Part shown: positions 9,162-18,503 of the stretch, one piece after another | Position numbering within the stretch: the first letter of the stretch is position 1 | How the letters are laid out: the number at the start of each line of letters is the position of its first letter | DNA from: Sphaerisporangium sp039871875 | GTDB lineage: Bacteria; Actinomycetota; Actinomycetes; Streptosporangiales; Streptosporangiaceae | Length of the DNA stretch: 64,000 bases | Reading direction: 5' to 3' | NCBI RefSeq assembly: GCF_039871875.1 | Contig: NZ_JBDPMD010000034.1 | Span: 1 to 64,000, forward strand | Position numbers and translations under genes: made by a program | Notes under the pieces: generated by a model | Database searches by the model: none | Seen by the model: only the letters and a program-made list of their open reading frames with translations | What the model was told of the DNA's origin: nothing

Positions 9162-10148
9162 ATGCCGCATGTGGAACAACGTGCATTGGGCAGGACAGGA
9201 CGGCAGATCGGCGTCATCGGGCTCGGCGCCTGGCAACTCGGCGCCGACTGGGGCGAGGTCGGCGAGGACGAAGCCCTCGCCACCCTCCACGCCGCCGTCG
9301 ACGCCGGCGTCACCTTCATCGACACCGCCGACGTCTACGGCGACGGCCGCAGCGAGCAGATCGTCGGCCGCCTCATCAAGGAACGCCCCGGGCTGACCGT
9401 CGCGACCAAGATGGGCCGCCGCGTCCCCCAGGAACCCTCGGCCTACACCCTGGACAACTTCCGCGCCTGGAACGACCGCTCACGGCACAACCTCGGCGTC
9501 GACACCCTCGACCTGGTGCAGCTGCACTGTCCCCCGACCCCGGTGTACTCCAGCCAGGCCGTGTACGACGCCCTGGACACCATGGTCGGCGAAGGCCGCA
9601 TCGCCGCCTACGGCGTCAGCGTCGAGACCTGCGACGAGGCCCTCACCGCGATCGCCCGCCCCGGCGTGGCCACCGTCCAGATCATCCTCAACGCCTTCCG
9701 GCTCAAGCCCCTGGAGAAGGTGCTGCCGGCCGCCGCGGAAGCCGGCGTCGGCATCATCGCCCGCGTCCCCCTGGCCAGCGGGCTGCTGTCGGGCCGCTAC
9801 ACCCTGGACACCGCGTTCGGCCCCGACGACCACCGCCGCTACAACCGGAACGGCGAGGCGTTCGACGTCGGCGAGACGTTCTCCGGCGTCGACTACGCCA
9901 CCGGCCTGGAAGCCGTGGAACGCCTGCGGCCGCTGGTGCCCGAAGGCATGACGATGGCCCAGTTCGCGCTGCGGTGGATCATCGACCAGCACGGCGTGAG
10001 CGTCGTCATCCCCGGTGCCCGCAACGACCGCCAGGCCGGCGCCAACGTCGCCACCGCGGCCTTTCCCCCGCTGGACGCCGGGACCCGCGCCGCGGTGGCG
10101 GCGGTGTACGACGAGCTGATCCGCCCGCTGGTGCATCACCGCTGGTAA
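9162..10148 (+). CDS. Aldo/keto reductase
   Basis: 328 residues with the TIM-barrel catalytic tetrad Asp54, Tyr59 (DTADVYG), Lys83 (ATKMG) and His122 (LVQLHCPP). The C-terminal VVIPGARN is the NADP(H) phosphate-binding motif. ATG 9162 is used; a GTG at 9171 is possible. Presumably a cytoplasmic NADPH-dependent carbonyl reductase; substrate unknown. It follows the recombinase by 35 bp on the same strand. Confidence 0.9.
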   Translation: MPHVEQRALGRTGRQIGVIGLGAWQLGADWGEVGEDEALATLHAAVDAGVTFIDTADVYGDGRSEQIVGRLIKERPGLTVATKMGRRVPQEPSAYTLDNFRAWNDRSRHNLGVDTLDLVQLHCPPTPVYSSQAVYDALDTMVGEGRIAAYGVSVETCDEALTAIARPGVATVQIILNAFRLKPLEKVLPAAAEAGVGIIARVPLASGLLSGRYTLDTAFGPDDHRRYNRNGEAFDVGETFSGVDYATGLEAVERLRPLVPEGMTMAQFALRWIIDQHGVSVVIPGARNDRQAGANVATAAFPPLDAGTRAAVAAVYDELIRPLVHHRW

Positions 10149-10226
10149 GCCACTCCCCTGTTCCAGGTCTTCCTGTGGTTGTGGGTTTTGGTGTGGAGGC
10201 AGGTGGGTGGTACTGCATTGATCCAC

Positions 10227-10244
10227 CGCCTTTACTTTGTAGAT
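10227..10244. repeat. Dispersed element, copy A
   Basis: CGCCTTTACTTTGTAGAT, matching copy B at 18574-18591 in 17 of 18 positions. The roughly 55 bp before each copy also share GGTTGTGG, GGTGTGG and GTGGGTG blocks in the same order. Copy A lies between the convergent aldo/keto reductase and DUF4037 genes. The ACTxTGTAGAT core loosely resembles BlaI/MecI-family half-sites, but no such regulator is in view. Confidence 0.5.
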
Positions 10245-10257
10245 TCATAGGGTGGTG

Positions 10258-11301
10258 CTAGACGGGGTGGGCGGCCCGGGACACCTGGGCCGAGTGGCGG
10301 GCGTCGCCGAGGATGTCGGTGCTGTCGCAGAACTGGTCGATGGATCCGGCGAACGGCACGTCCCGTAGCGGCGGCTCCACGGTGGCCAGCAGCGCGTCGG
10401 CGAACCGTCCCGCGCCGATGACCATGAAAGGCCGGTCGTGGTAGGGCCGCACCGTCTCCTCCAGCGGTGCGGTCAGCCGCAACCGGTTGTGCAGCGCGGC
10501 GACCCGTTCGTAGGCCCCGCACAGGTGTCCCTCGCGTTCGCGCCAGTTGCGGGCGGCCAGCGCCGCGGTGAACCTCTCCCCCAGCTCGGCCGACCCCCCG
10601 AGCCGGGCGAACGCGCTGCCCAGCCACTTGCTGTACGGCGGGTAGCGGCGCCGCATCAGCAGGCACAGCCGCATCAGGTCCTCGATGAGCCGTGCCGTGA
10701 TCACCACGGAGCCGAGGTCGTCCCCCACCTCGCCGCAGCGTCCCGGGAAGCTCTCCAGTTGCGCGATCCGGCGCCACTGGCACGCCAGCACGTACCGCCA
10801 CAGGTGCGGCGGGTACCACCGCAGGTTGTCCCGCGCGGCCCCGAGCTCCCCGAGGCCGTCGTGGAACACCTCCCCGCTGGTCATCTCGGCCAGCCGCTGC
10901 CACGACACCCCCAGCCAGTCCGCCGTGGTGATCTCTCCGCGGGGGTCGAACCCCAGCCTGCCCCGGGCGAAGGTCCCGAGGTCGGTCACCAGCACCCCGT
11001 GCCGCACCGGCCGGTGCGCCGAGCCGTACGTGGTGGGGTACCCGTGGAACCGCTCCGGCAGCCGCCCGTCCAGCCGCTTGGCCAGCGCGGGTACCTGCGC
11101 GGGGTCGGTGAACACCAGCACCCGCGGCCCGAAGTCATGGTCGGCCGACCGCTGGGTGTCGAAGGCCAGGACCTCGGACCCTGGCCCGATGAGTGCCGCG
11201 CCGTGCGGCACCTTTCCTATGAGTGGACGCACCATCTGCGTATAAAAGGCACGGGAAAGTTCCCGCCCAGGAACGAATCCGGACACGAAATCGGACATCA
11301 C
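10258..11301 (-). CDS. DUF4037 protein (nucleotidyltransferase-like)
   Basis: 347 residues. Near the N-terminus LIGPGSEVLAFDTQRSADHD resembles the nucleotidyltransferase GS-x-D-x-D strand found in DUF4037 proteins. The remainder is a conserved helical region rich in Trp and Arg. The start is GTG 11301 or the adjacent ATG 11298, with GGGGGAGG upstream. The family's biochemical function is not established; members have been suggested to be minimal nucleotidyltransferases. It stands alone. Confidence 0.75.
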   Translation of the reverse strand: MMSDFVSGFVPGRELSRAFYTQMVRPLIGKVPHGAALIGPGSEVLAFDTQRSADHDFGPRVLVFTDPAQVPALAKRLDGRLPERFHGYPTTYGSAHRPVRHGVLVTDLGTFARGRLGFDPRGEITTADWLGVSWQRLAEMTSGEVFHDGLGELGAARDNLRWYPPHLWRYVLACQWRRIAQLESFPGRCGEVGDDLGSVVITARLIEDLMRLCLLMRRRYPPYSKWLGSAFARLGGSAELGERFTAALAARNWREREGHLCGAYERVAALHNRLRLTAPLEETVRPYHDRPFMVIGAGRFADALLATVEPPLRDVPFAGSIDQFCDSTDILGDARHSAQVSRAAHPV

Positions 11302-11412
11302 TACATCACTGTGCCTCCCCCGGCTCTCGTTCTCACCTGGTTTTCCGCGTCCCCCGCGCCGGGGTGGAGAGGCGAGGCAGGCGGCCCTGGTACGGCGGGA
11401 AACCGGCCGGGG

Positions 11413-12180
11413 TCAGCGGGCGGTGGAGACCTGGGCGGCGGCGACGGGGAGGCGGGTGAGGCCGAGGCGGTGGTAGACGCCGATGGCGGTGTGGTTCCAG
11501 GAGTCGACCATCAGGGCGACGTAGCCGTGGGCGGCGTGCAGGGTGGTGACGAGGAAGTGGCACACGGTCTCGGCGTGGCCCTGGCGGCGGTGCCCGGCGG
11601 CGGTGGCGACGCCGGCGATGAAACCGGCGCCGGGGGTGCTCCAGGCGTCGGCGGCGACGGAGACGACGGCGCCGCTGTCGGAGCGGACGCCGGCCCAGCG
11701 GCGGACGCCGGGCAGGCCGGGGACGGCGTAGGAGCCGGGGTTGACGTCGGCGAGCAGGGCGGTGATCGCGGGGTCGTCCCCGGGGGTGAGCCAGCCGGCC
11801 TTGGCGGGGGCGCCGGGTGCGGGGGCGAAGGTGTCCATCCAGGTGAACGCGGCGGCGAACTCCAGGCCGGGGACGCGGCCGGTCAGGTCGCGGATCAGGT
11901 GCTCCTCCCCCAGTGGCCGGTAGGTGTCCCCCACCTCGGCCAGCGTGTGCCGCACCAGGGGGACGGCGTCACGCAGGGGTCCGGCGACCACCAGGCGGTC
12001 GCGCCGCGACAGGGCGGGGCAGGCCACCGCGACCGCGTCGCCGTGGGTGAAGACGCGCACCCCGGCGCGCCGGCCCTGCACCGCCCAGAAGATCATCATG
12101 TTGCCGTGGGCCGCGGCGGCCACGTCCTCGGGGCGGGTCAGTTCGCGGGTCATCGACATCAGACGGGACGAAGGGGACAT
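11413..12180 (-). CDS. GNAT-family N-acetyltransferase
   Basis: 255 residues. The C-terminal half has the acetyl-CoA pyrophosphate loop GVATAAGHRRQGHAE (motif A, R/Q-x-x-G-x-A type) followed by YVALMVDSWNHTAIGVYHRLGL, the usual motif B. The N-terminal half (about residues 1-130) is a divergent second domain, as in larger two-domain GNATs. Substrate unknown. The gene is downstream of purB on the same strand, with about 190 bp between. Confidence 0.8.
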   Translation of the reverse strand: MSPSSRLMSMTRELTRPEDVAAAAHGNMMIFWAVQGRRAGVRVFTHGDAVAVACPALSRRDRLVVAGPLRDAVPLVRHTLAEVGDTYRPLGEEHLIRDLTGRVPGLEFAAAFTWMDTFAPAPGAPAKAGWLTPGDDPAITALLADVNPGSYAVPGLPGVRRWAGVRSDSGAVVSVAADAWSTPGAGFIAGVATAAGHRRQGHAETVCHFLVTTLHAAHGYVALMVDSWNHTAIGVYHRLGLTRLPVAAAQVSTAR

Positions 12181-12369
12181 GGCATCACGAAATCACACAA
12201 CTTACGGCGTTCACCGGTACACAGGGGGCACGCAGAGCAGGAGCCGGGGTCACCGCACGGCGTCACGGATCACGGTCCCGCACGGCGCGTGCCTCCGCCA
12301 CAGCCCAGGATCTTCCCGTGGTGACGCCGGCAGGACCCACGTCGCGCCGCCGGGCGGAGAACGCGGACG

Positions 12370-13800
12370 TCACAAGATGGGCCCCGGGTGGTAGGCCGCC
12401 GCGTCGGGGTGGCGCTCGGTGACGGCCGCGACGCGGGACAGCACCGCTTCCACCTGGCGGGACGCGGCGCCGGTGAACGGGGCCGGGTCGGCCAGCAGGG
12501 CCCGCAGGGCGTCTGTGTCCAGGGGGAAGCGGGGGTCGGTGCCGAGGCGGTCCAGCAGGTGGTTGGGGGCGCCGGTCTGGCGCATGTCCAGGGCGGCGGC
12601 GACCGCGTGTTCCTTGATGAGCTCGTGGGCGGTCTCGCGGCCCACACCGGCGCGGACGGCGGCCATCAGCATCTTGGTGGTGGCGAGGAACGGCAGGTAG
12701 CGGTCCAGTTCGGCCTGGATCACGGCGGGGAACGCGCCGAACTCGGCCAGGACGGTCAGCATGGTCTCGGCCAGGCCGTCGAAGGCGAAGAACGCGTCCG
12801 GCAGGGCGACGCGGCGCACCACCGAGCAGGACACGTCGCCCTCGTTCCACTGGTCGCCGGCGAGTTCGCCGGTCATGGCGGCGTAGCCGCGCAGGATCAC
12901 GGCGAGCCCGTTGACGCGTTCGCAGGAACGGGTGTTCATCTTGTGGGGCATGGCGCTGGACCCGACCTGGCCCTCCTGGAAGCCCTCGGTGACCAGTTCG
13001 TGCCCGGCCATCAGGCGGATCGTCGTGGCGAGACCGGAGGGGGCGGCGGCGAGCTGCACCAGCGTGGTGAGGACCTCGTAGTCCAGGGAGCGGGGGTAGA
13101 CCTGGCCGACGCTGTCCAGGCGGGTCGCGAAGCCCAGGTGGGCGGCCACCCGGTCCTCCAGGGCGTCCAGCTTGGCGGTGTCGCCGCCGAGCAGGTCGAG
13201 CATGTCCTGGGCGGTGCCCACGGGCCCCTTGATCCCGCGCAGCGGGTAGCGGGCCAGCAGGTCCTCAAGGCGGGCGTACGCGGCGAGCAGCTCGTCGGCG
13301 GCGGTGGCGAAGCGTTTGCCGAGGGTGGTGGCCTGGGCGGCGACGTTGTGGGACCGGCCGGCCATGACCAGGGCGACGTGGCGGGCCGCGAGGTCGCCGA
13401 GACGGGCCAGCAGCGCGACGGTGCGGTCCCGGGCGAGCAGCAGGCTGTCGCGGATCTGCATCTGCTCGACGTTCTCGGTGAGGTCGCGCGACGTCATGCC
13501 CTTGTGGACGTGCTCGTGCCCGGCCAGGGCGTTGAACTCCTCGATGCGGGCCTTGACGTCGTGCCGGGTGAGGCGTTCGCGTTCGGCGACCGACGCCAGG
13601 TCGACCTTGCCCACGACCCGCTCGTAGTCGTCGGCGACGCCGGGCGGGACGGGCACGCCGAGGTCGGCCTGGGCCCGCAGGACGGCCAGCCACAGCCGCC
13701 GCTCGGCCACGATCTTGTGCTCGGGGGACCACACCCGCACCAGGTCGGGTGAGGCGTAGCGGGCGGCGAGGACGTTCAGGATGCGCGGCTTGGCGGTCAC
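12370..13800 (-). CDS. purB: Adenylosuccinate lyase
   Basis: 476 residues. The fumarase/aspartase superfamily signature GSSAMPHKMN is at about residues 280-289, with the catalytic Ser on its flexible loop; GMTSRDLTEN and the GRSHNVAAQATTLGKR segment supply further active-site residues. It catalyses two steps of purine synthesis: SAICAR to AICAR plus fumarate, and adenylosuccinate to AMP plus fumarate. It is monocistronic here, starting about 75 bp after the RND pump's stop codon and separated from it by a strong hairpin. Confidence 0.95.
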   Translation of the reverse strand: MTAKPRILNVLAARYASPDLVRVWSPEHKIVAERRLWLAVLRAQADLGVPVPPGVADDYERVVGKVDLASVAERERLTRHDVKARIEEFNALAGHEHVHKGMTSRDLTENVEQMQIRDSLLLARDRTVALLARLGDLAARHVALVMAGRSHNVAAQATTLGKRFATAADELLAAYARLEDLLARYPLRGIKGPVGTAQDMLDLLGGDTAKLDALEDRVAAHLGFATRLDSVGQVYPRSLDYEVLTTLVQLAAAPSGLATTIRLMAGHELVTEGFQEGQVGSSAMPHKMNTRSCERVNGLAVILRGYAAMTGELAGDQWNEGDVSCSVVRRVALPDAFFAFDGLAETMLTVLAEFGAFPAVIQAELDRYLPFLATTKMLMAAVRAGVGRETAHELIKEHAVAAALDMRQTGAPNHLLDRLGTDPRFPLDTDALRALLADPAPFTGAASRQVEAVLSRVAAVTERHPDAAAYHPGPIL

Positions 13801-13825
13801 GTCGGATCAGTCTATGCAAACGGCC

Positions 13826-13864
13826 GCGGCCGCCCGCACCGGACCCACCGGTGCGGGCGGCCGC
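13826..13864 (-). terminator. Perfect 17-bp stem terminator after the RND pump
   Basis: Perfect 17-bp inverted repeat (arms 13826-13842 and 13848-13864, loop ACCCA) beginning 10 bases past the RND gene's stop codon and just before purB. It should insulate purB from pump transcription. Confidence 0.85.
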
Positions 13865-13874
13865 CGCCTGCCGG

Positions 13875-16800
13875 TCAGCGGCTGGCCAGGGCCTGCTCGT
13901 CGTAGACCTTCACCTCGGGGGTGTCCGGCCCGCCGCCGCGGCGGCGGCGCAGGCGTTCCTTGGTGCGCTCGACGATGGTGTACAGGGTGGGCACCAGCAC
14001 CAGGGTGAGCAGCGTGGAGGACACCAGGCCGCCGATCACCACGACGGCCAGCGGCTGGGAGATGAACCCTCCCGACCCGGTGAGGCCGACCGCCATCGGG
14101 GTGAGGGCGCAGATGGTGGCGATGGCCGTCATCAGGATGGGCCGCAGCCGCCGCCTGCCGCCCTCCATGACGGCCTCCACCACGCCGAGGCCCTGGTCGC
14201 GGTACTGGTTGATCAGGTCGATCAGCACGATGGCGTTGGTGACCACGATGCCGATCAGCATGAGCATGCCGATGAGGGCCGGCACGCCGAGCGGGGTGTC
14301 GGTGACGCGCAGCAGGCCGATGGCGCCGGTCGCGGCGAACGGGATGGACACCAGCAGGATCAGCGGCTGCACGAAACTGCGGAACGTCGCCACCATGATC
14401 ATGAAGACGATGGCGATGGCGGCGAGCATCGCGAGGCCGAGCTGCCCGAACGCCTCGCCCTGGTCGGCGCTGACGCCGCCGATGGTGTAGGTGACGCCGG
14501 AGGGCAGGGCGAGGGTCCGCATCCGCTCGGTGATCTTGGCGGTGACGGCCCCCAGGTCGCTGGCGGTGGCGGCGGCCGACACCGACGCGGTGCGGTCGCC
14601 GTCCTGCCGGGTGATCTGGGTGGGCCCGGCGACCTCGCGCACCTCGGCGACGCTGGACAGCTTCACCAGCCCCGCCGCCCCGGCCACCTTGAGGTCCCGC
14701 ACCGCGGCCAGGTCGTCCGGCGCGTTGGAGGTGCGCAGGATCAGGTCGTTGGGGCGGCCGTCCACGGTGACCTGCCCCACCGGGGCGCCGCGGAACGCCT
14801 GCGCGACCTGCTGGGCGATCCCCGCCTCGGTCAGGCCCCGGGCGGCGGCCTTCTCGCGGTCCACCCGCACCTCGACCCGCGGGGCGCTGGACTCCAGGTT
14901 GGACGACACGTCGCGCAGCCCGTCGATGCCCTTCAGCGCGGCGAGCACCGCGTCCGAGCCCGACCGCAGCGCCGCGAGGTCCGGGCCCTGCAGGATGACC
15001 TCGGCCCGGTCGGAGGCGAACCCGCCGCCCTGCCCGCCGACGGTGATCTCACCGGCCCCGGTGAGGCGCGACAGGCGGTCGCGCAGCGTGTCCTGCAGCG
15101 CGGGGGTGTCCACTCCCTCGGCCACGGTCACCGAGTACGACGCCCGGTCGGCCGAGCCACCGAGCCCGCCGGCCAGGCCCCCGCCGCCGCCCACGTTCAC
15201 CTGGTACGCCGCCACGCCGTCGATGGACGCCAGGACCTGCTCGACCTTCTTGGCGGCGGCGTCGGTGGTGGCCAGGTCGGTGCCGGGCGGCATCTTCTGG
15301 GTCATCGAGACGGTGTCCTGCCCGGAGGAGTCGATGAAGTTGGTCTTCAAGCCGGGCGCCAGGGCCACCGTGCCGGCGAACACCACGAAACCGAGGAGCA
15401 GGGTGAGCACCCGGCGGCGCGTGGCGAACCGCAGCACCGGCAGGTACGCCCGCTGCAGCGGGCTGCGCAGCTCCCTGGACTCGGCCTTGGCCCGCACCGC
15501 CGCCGCCTCCTCCGGCGACAGCTCCGGGGCCTTGAGGAACCAGTACGCCAGCACCGGGATCACGGTCAGCGACACCAGCAGCGACGCCAGCAGCGCCACG
15601 GTCACGGTGATGGCGAACGGCGCGAACAACTGCCCCACCATGCCGCCCACGAACGCGATCGGCGCGAACACCGCGACCGTGGTGAGCGTGGACGCGGTCA
15701 CCGCGCCGCTCACCTCGCGCACCGCCCGCAGCACGGCCTGCCGCTTGGGCTCGCCGTACCCGAGGTGACGCTTGATGTTCTCCAGCACCACGATCGAGTC
15801 GTCCACCACACGCCCGATGGCGATGGTCAGCGCGCCCAGGGTGAGCAGGTTCAGCGAGTAGTCCCCCACCCACAGGGCGATCAGCGCGATCACCACCGAC
15901 AGGGGGATGGACACCGCCGTCACGATGGTGGAACGCACCGACAGCAGGAACAGCAGGATGACCAGCACGGCGAATATCAGGCCGAGCAGGCCCTCGGTGG
16001 ACAGGTCCTCGATGGACCGCTCGACGTAGGGCGCCTGGTCGAACACCACGGTGATCTCCGAGGCGTCGCCGAGCGCGCGGGTCAGCCCGGCGAGCTGCGC
16101 CCGCACGTCGTGGGAGATGCGCACCGCGTTGCCGTCGGGCGTCATGGTGATGGCGACGCCGAGGCTGCTCTTGCCGTTGGTGCGGGTGATGGTGGTGGCC
16201 TCGGCCGGCTCCTGCTCGATGTCGGCGACGTCGCCGAGCCGCACCGGCTTGGGCGCGGCCGCCGGGACCGCCGCGCCGGGGACACCGGCGGCGGGACGGC
16301 CCTGCTGCGGCGCCTGCGGGCGGCCCTGCGAGGGCACCGCCGGGGCCTGCGCCTGCGGGGTGAGGTAGAGGTTCTTCAGGTCGCCGATGGACTGGATGCG
16401 CCGCCCGATCTGCACGGTCAGCGACTTGCCGTCCTTGGAGAGGCTGCCCGCCGGGACGGGGGTGCCGTTGGCGCGCAGCAGGTCGGGAATCATCGCCGGG
16501 GACACCCCCCGCTTGATCATCTTGCCGGTGTCGGGGTAGATGACCACGGTCTGCTCCCGGGCCCCGCTCACCGTCACGTCACGCACCCCCTCGACGGCCC
16601 GCAACTGCGGCACCGCGAGGCGCTCCAGCTTGTCCAGCATCGCGCGGTCGTCGCCGCCGTCGCCGACCGCCAGCACCATCACCGGGATGTCGTCGGTGTT
16701 GCCGGCCACCACCGTGGGCTCCACCCCGGCGGGAAGCTGGGGCCGGATGCGGGTGATCGCCTGCTGCATCGCGCTGACCGAGTCCTCGACGTCGGTGCCG

Positions 16801-17093
16801 TACTCGAACGACACCTGCACCTGGGCGCGTCCCTCGCGTGACACCGAGGTCACCTTGGTGACGCCCGCGATGCCCTGGAAGCTCGCCTCGATGGGCTTGG
16901 CGACCTGCTCCTCCACGATGTCGGGAGACGCACCCGGGTAGGGGGCCACCACGAACGCCCCGGGGAAGGACAACGACGGCAGCAACTGCTGCTTCAGGGA
17001 CGGGATCGCGAAGGCACCGAACGCGCTGATCACTACGGTGATCATGATGACGAGGCTTCGGTTGGCGAGGCTGAGCCTGGCCAGAGCGGTCAT
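13875..17093 (-). CDS. RND-superfamily efflux permease (HAE1/AcrB-like)
   Basis: 1072 residues from ATG 17093, which has GGAAGG 9-10 bases upstream; the open frame extends further but is unlikely to be translated. The architecture is two repeats of one TM helix, a large periplasmic-type porter loop and about five TM helices. The RVVDDSIVVLENI segment is the TM4-like proton-relay region of AcrB-type pumps, and IGIVVTNAIVLIDLINQ is its counterpart in the second half. No membrane-fusion protein or outer-membrane partner is adjacent, as usual in Gram-positive bacteria. An Ala/Gln/Gly/Pro-rich insert sits at about 16240-16350. It is divergent from a MarR gene that probably represses it. Confidence 0.92.
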   Translation of the reverse strand: MTALARLSLANRSLVIMITVVISAFGAFAIPSLKQQLLPSLSFPGAFVVAPYPGASPDIVEEQVAKPIEASFQGIAGVTKVTSVSREGRAQVQVSFEYGTDVEDSVSAMQQAITRIRPQLPAGVEPTVVAGNTDDIPVMVLAVGDGGDDRAMLDKLERLAVPQLRAVEGVRDVTVSGAREQTVVIYPDTGKMIKRGVSPAMIPDLLRANGTPVPAGSLSKDGKSLTVQIGRRIQSIGDLKNLYLTPQAQAPAVPSQGRPQAPQQGRPAAGVPGAAVPAAAPKPVRLGDVADIEQEPAEATTITRTNGKSSLGVAITMTPDGNAVRISHDVRAQLAGLTRALGDASEITVVFDQAPYVERSIEDLSTEGLLGLIFAVLVILLFLLSVRSTIVTAVSIPLSVVIALIALWVGDYSLNLLTLGALTIAIGRVVDDSIVVLENIKRHLGYGEPKRQAVLRAVREVSGAVTASTLTTVAVFAPIAFVGGMVGQLFAPFAITVTVALLASLLVSLTVIPVLAYWFLKAPELSPEEAAAVRAKAESRELRSPLQRAYLPVLRFATRRRVLTLLLGFVVFAGTVALAPGLKTNFIDSSGQDTVSMTQKMPPGTDLATTDAAAKKVEQVLASIDGVAAYQVNVGGGGGLAGGLGGSADRASYSVTVAEGVDTPALQDTLRDRLSRLTGAGEITVGGQGGGFASDRAEVILQGPDLAALRSGSDAVLAALKGIDGLRDVSSNLESSAPRVEVRVDREKAAARGLTEAGIAQQVAQAFRGAPVGQVTVDGRPNDLILRTSNAPDDLAAVRDLKVAGAAGLVKLSSVAEVREVAGPTQITRQDGDRTASVSAAATASDLGAVTAKITERMRTLALPSGVTYTIGGVSADQGEAFGQLGLAMLAAIAIVFMIMVATFRSFVQPLILLVSIPFAATGAIGLLRVTDTPLGVPALIGMLMLIGIVVTNAIVLIDLINQYRDQGLGVVEAVMEGGRRRLRPILMTAIATICALTPMAVGLTGSGGFISQPLAVVVIGGLVSSTLLTLVLVPTLYTIVERTKERLRRRRGGGPDTPEVKVYDEQALASR

Positions 17094-17138
17094 GGGCGGG
17101 GGCCTTCCGGACGTGACGACACTGGAATGGGTTCCGGC

Positions 17139-17175
17139 AATGCTAACACTTCGTACTAGGCGAATATTTAGCACT
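17139..17175. promoter_or_regulatory. Putative MarR operator between the RND pump and MarR genes
   Basis: A 15-bp imperfect inverted repeat: left AATGCTAACACTTCG (17139-17153) and right CGAATATTTAGCACT (17161-17175), with 11 of 15 positions matching and a 7-bp centre. The inner TGCTAA/TTAGCA is perfect. It is the only AT-rich stretch in the divergent spacer and should overlap both promoters. Confidence 0.65.
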
Positions 17176-17212
17176 GTCGTGAACTCCTGGTAACCTTGAT
17201 CCCGAGGGAAAG

Positions 17213-17671
17213 GTGACCGTGGACGCTGAGAGAGAAGAGCTGATCGCGCGGATCGGCGAGTCGCAGCACGCCCTCGGCCGCGCCTTCGCCCACGACCGCT
17301 CCATGCCGCTGCTGGCCAGCAACCTGACCATGCAGCAGCTCAAGGTCGCCCTGATCCTCGCCCACCACGGCTCCACCCCCGGCCAGGAACTCGCCCACAC
17401 CCTCGGCGTCGGCCTCGGCACCGTCACCGGCATCGTCGACCGGCTGGCCGCCCAGGGCCTGGTCACCCGCCGCGAGGACCCGAACGACCGCCGCGTCCGC
17501 CTGGTCGAGCTCACCGACGCCGGCCGCCGCATGACCGAGCAGCTCATCGACGCCGGCCTGGCCGGCTACCGCCGCCTGCTCGACCTGCTCGACACCGACG
17601 CCCTGCGCCGCCTGGACCAGGTCATGGCCGAGCTGCGCGCCGCCGTCACCGAGCTGTACGGCCCCCACTGA
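17213..17671 (+). CDS. MarR-family transcriptional regulator
   Basis: About 152 residues. The winged helix is clear: QQLKVALILAHHG, then ELAHTLGVGLGTVTGIVDRLAAQGLVTRREDPNDRRVRLVELTDAG, the diagnostic MarR recognition-helix/wing sequence. GTG 17213 is the longest good start; GTG 17219 is better spaced from GAGGG and removes two residues. It diverges from the RND efflux gene with a palindromic spacer, the classic arrangement of a ligand-released pump repressor. Ligand unknown. Confidence 0.9.
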   Translation: MTVDAEREELIARIGESQHALGRAFAHDRSMPLLASNLTMQQLKVALILAHHGSTPGQELAHTLGVGLGTVTGIVDRLAAQGLVTRREDPNDRRVRLVELTDAGRRMTEQLIDAGLAGYRRLLDLLDTDALRRLDQVMAELRAAVTELYGPH

Positions 17672-17717
17672 CCCCGCCCCGCCCCGGGCCCGGCACCGGG
17701 TGCTACCTTCTGGCGCC

Positions 17718-18503
17718 ATGCGACCTCCCAGTGCGGCCTACCTGCACCGCATGTTCTCCCTGGACGGGCGGACGGCCCTGGTCACCGGCGGCAGCTCCGG
17801 CATCGGGTACGCCATGGCCGAGGCGATCGGGCTGGCCGGGGCGGCCGTGGTGCTGGTCGCCCGGCGCGAGGCCGGGCTCGCCGCCGCGGCGGCACGGCTG
17901 CGCGACCAGGGCGTGGACGCCCACACCATCAGCGCCGACCTCGGCGACGAGCACGCGGTGCGCCAGGTGTGCGAACGCGCCGGGGAGTTCGCCGGGGAGA
18001 TCGCGATCCTGGTCAACGCCGCCGCCAACAACATCCGCCGCCCCATGGGCGAGCTGACCCGCGAGGACTACGACGCCACCGTCCGGCTCAACCTCACCGC
18101 CCCCTACCTGCTCGGGGCGCACTTCGGGCCCCGCATGGCCGCCCGCGGCTGGGGGCGCATCGTCAACGTGGCCTCCCAGCAGGCGATCAGCGCGTTCGGC
18201 GACAGCGGCGTCTACGGCGTCAGCAAGGCGGCCCTCGCCGGGCTGACCCGCTCACAGGCCGAGGCCTGGTCCGCCCACGGGGTGTGCGTCAACACCGTGA
18301 TGCCCGGTTTCGTGCTCACTCCCCTGACCGAGCCCGCCCAGGCGGTGCCCGGCCGCGTGGAGGCGATGGCCGCCCGCACCATGACCGGCCGCAACGGCCT
18401 GCCGCGCGACTTCGCCGGCGTCGCGGTGCTGCTCGCCGGCGACGCCGCCGCGTACATGACCGGCCAGTCGGTGTACGTCGACGGCGGCTTCTCCGTCCAC
18501 TGA
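17718..18503 (+). CDS. Short-chain dehydrogenase/reductase
   Basis: 261 residues from ATG 17718. Rossmann motif TGGSSGIG (23-30), an NAAAN variant of the NNAG motif (about 100-104), catalytic Ser153, Tyr166 and Lys170 (YGVSK), and the C-terminal VYVDGGFSV of classical SDRs. LVARREAG after beta-2 suggests NADP preference. It most resembles gluconate 5-dehydrogenase or 3-oxoacyl-reductase-like SDRs. It follows the MarR gene by under 50 bp and may share its transcript. Confidence 0.88.
   Translation: MRPPSAAYLHRMFSLDGRTALVTGGSSGIGYAMAEAIGLAGAAVVLVARREAGLAAAAARLRDQGVDAHTISADLGDEHAVRQVCERAGEFAGEIAILVNAAANNIRRPMGELTREDYDATVRLNLTAPYLLGAHFGPRMAARGWGRIVNVASQQAISAFGDSGVYGVSKAALAGLTRSQAEAWSAHGVCVNTVMPGFVLTPLTEPAQAVPGRVEAMAARTMTGRNGLPRDFAGVAVLLAGDAAAYMTGQSVYVDGGFSVH

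Noticed and set aside
13749..16841. Long open frame antisense to the RND pump
   Set aside because: It arises from the GC-rich third positions of the real gene. The translation is Arg/His/Gly/Asp-rich with no domain, while the minus-strand frame is a full RND permease.
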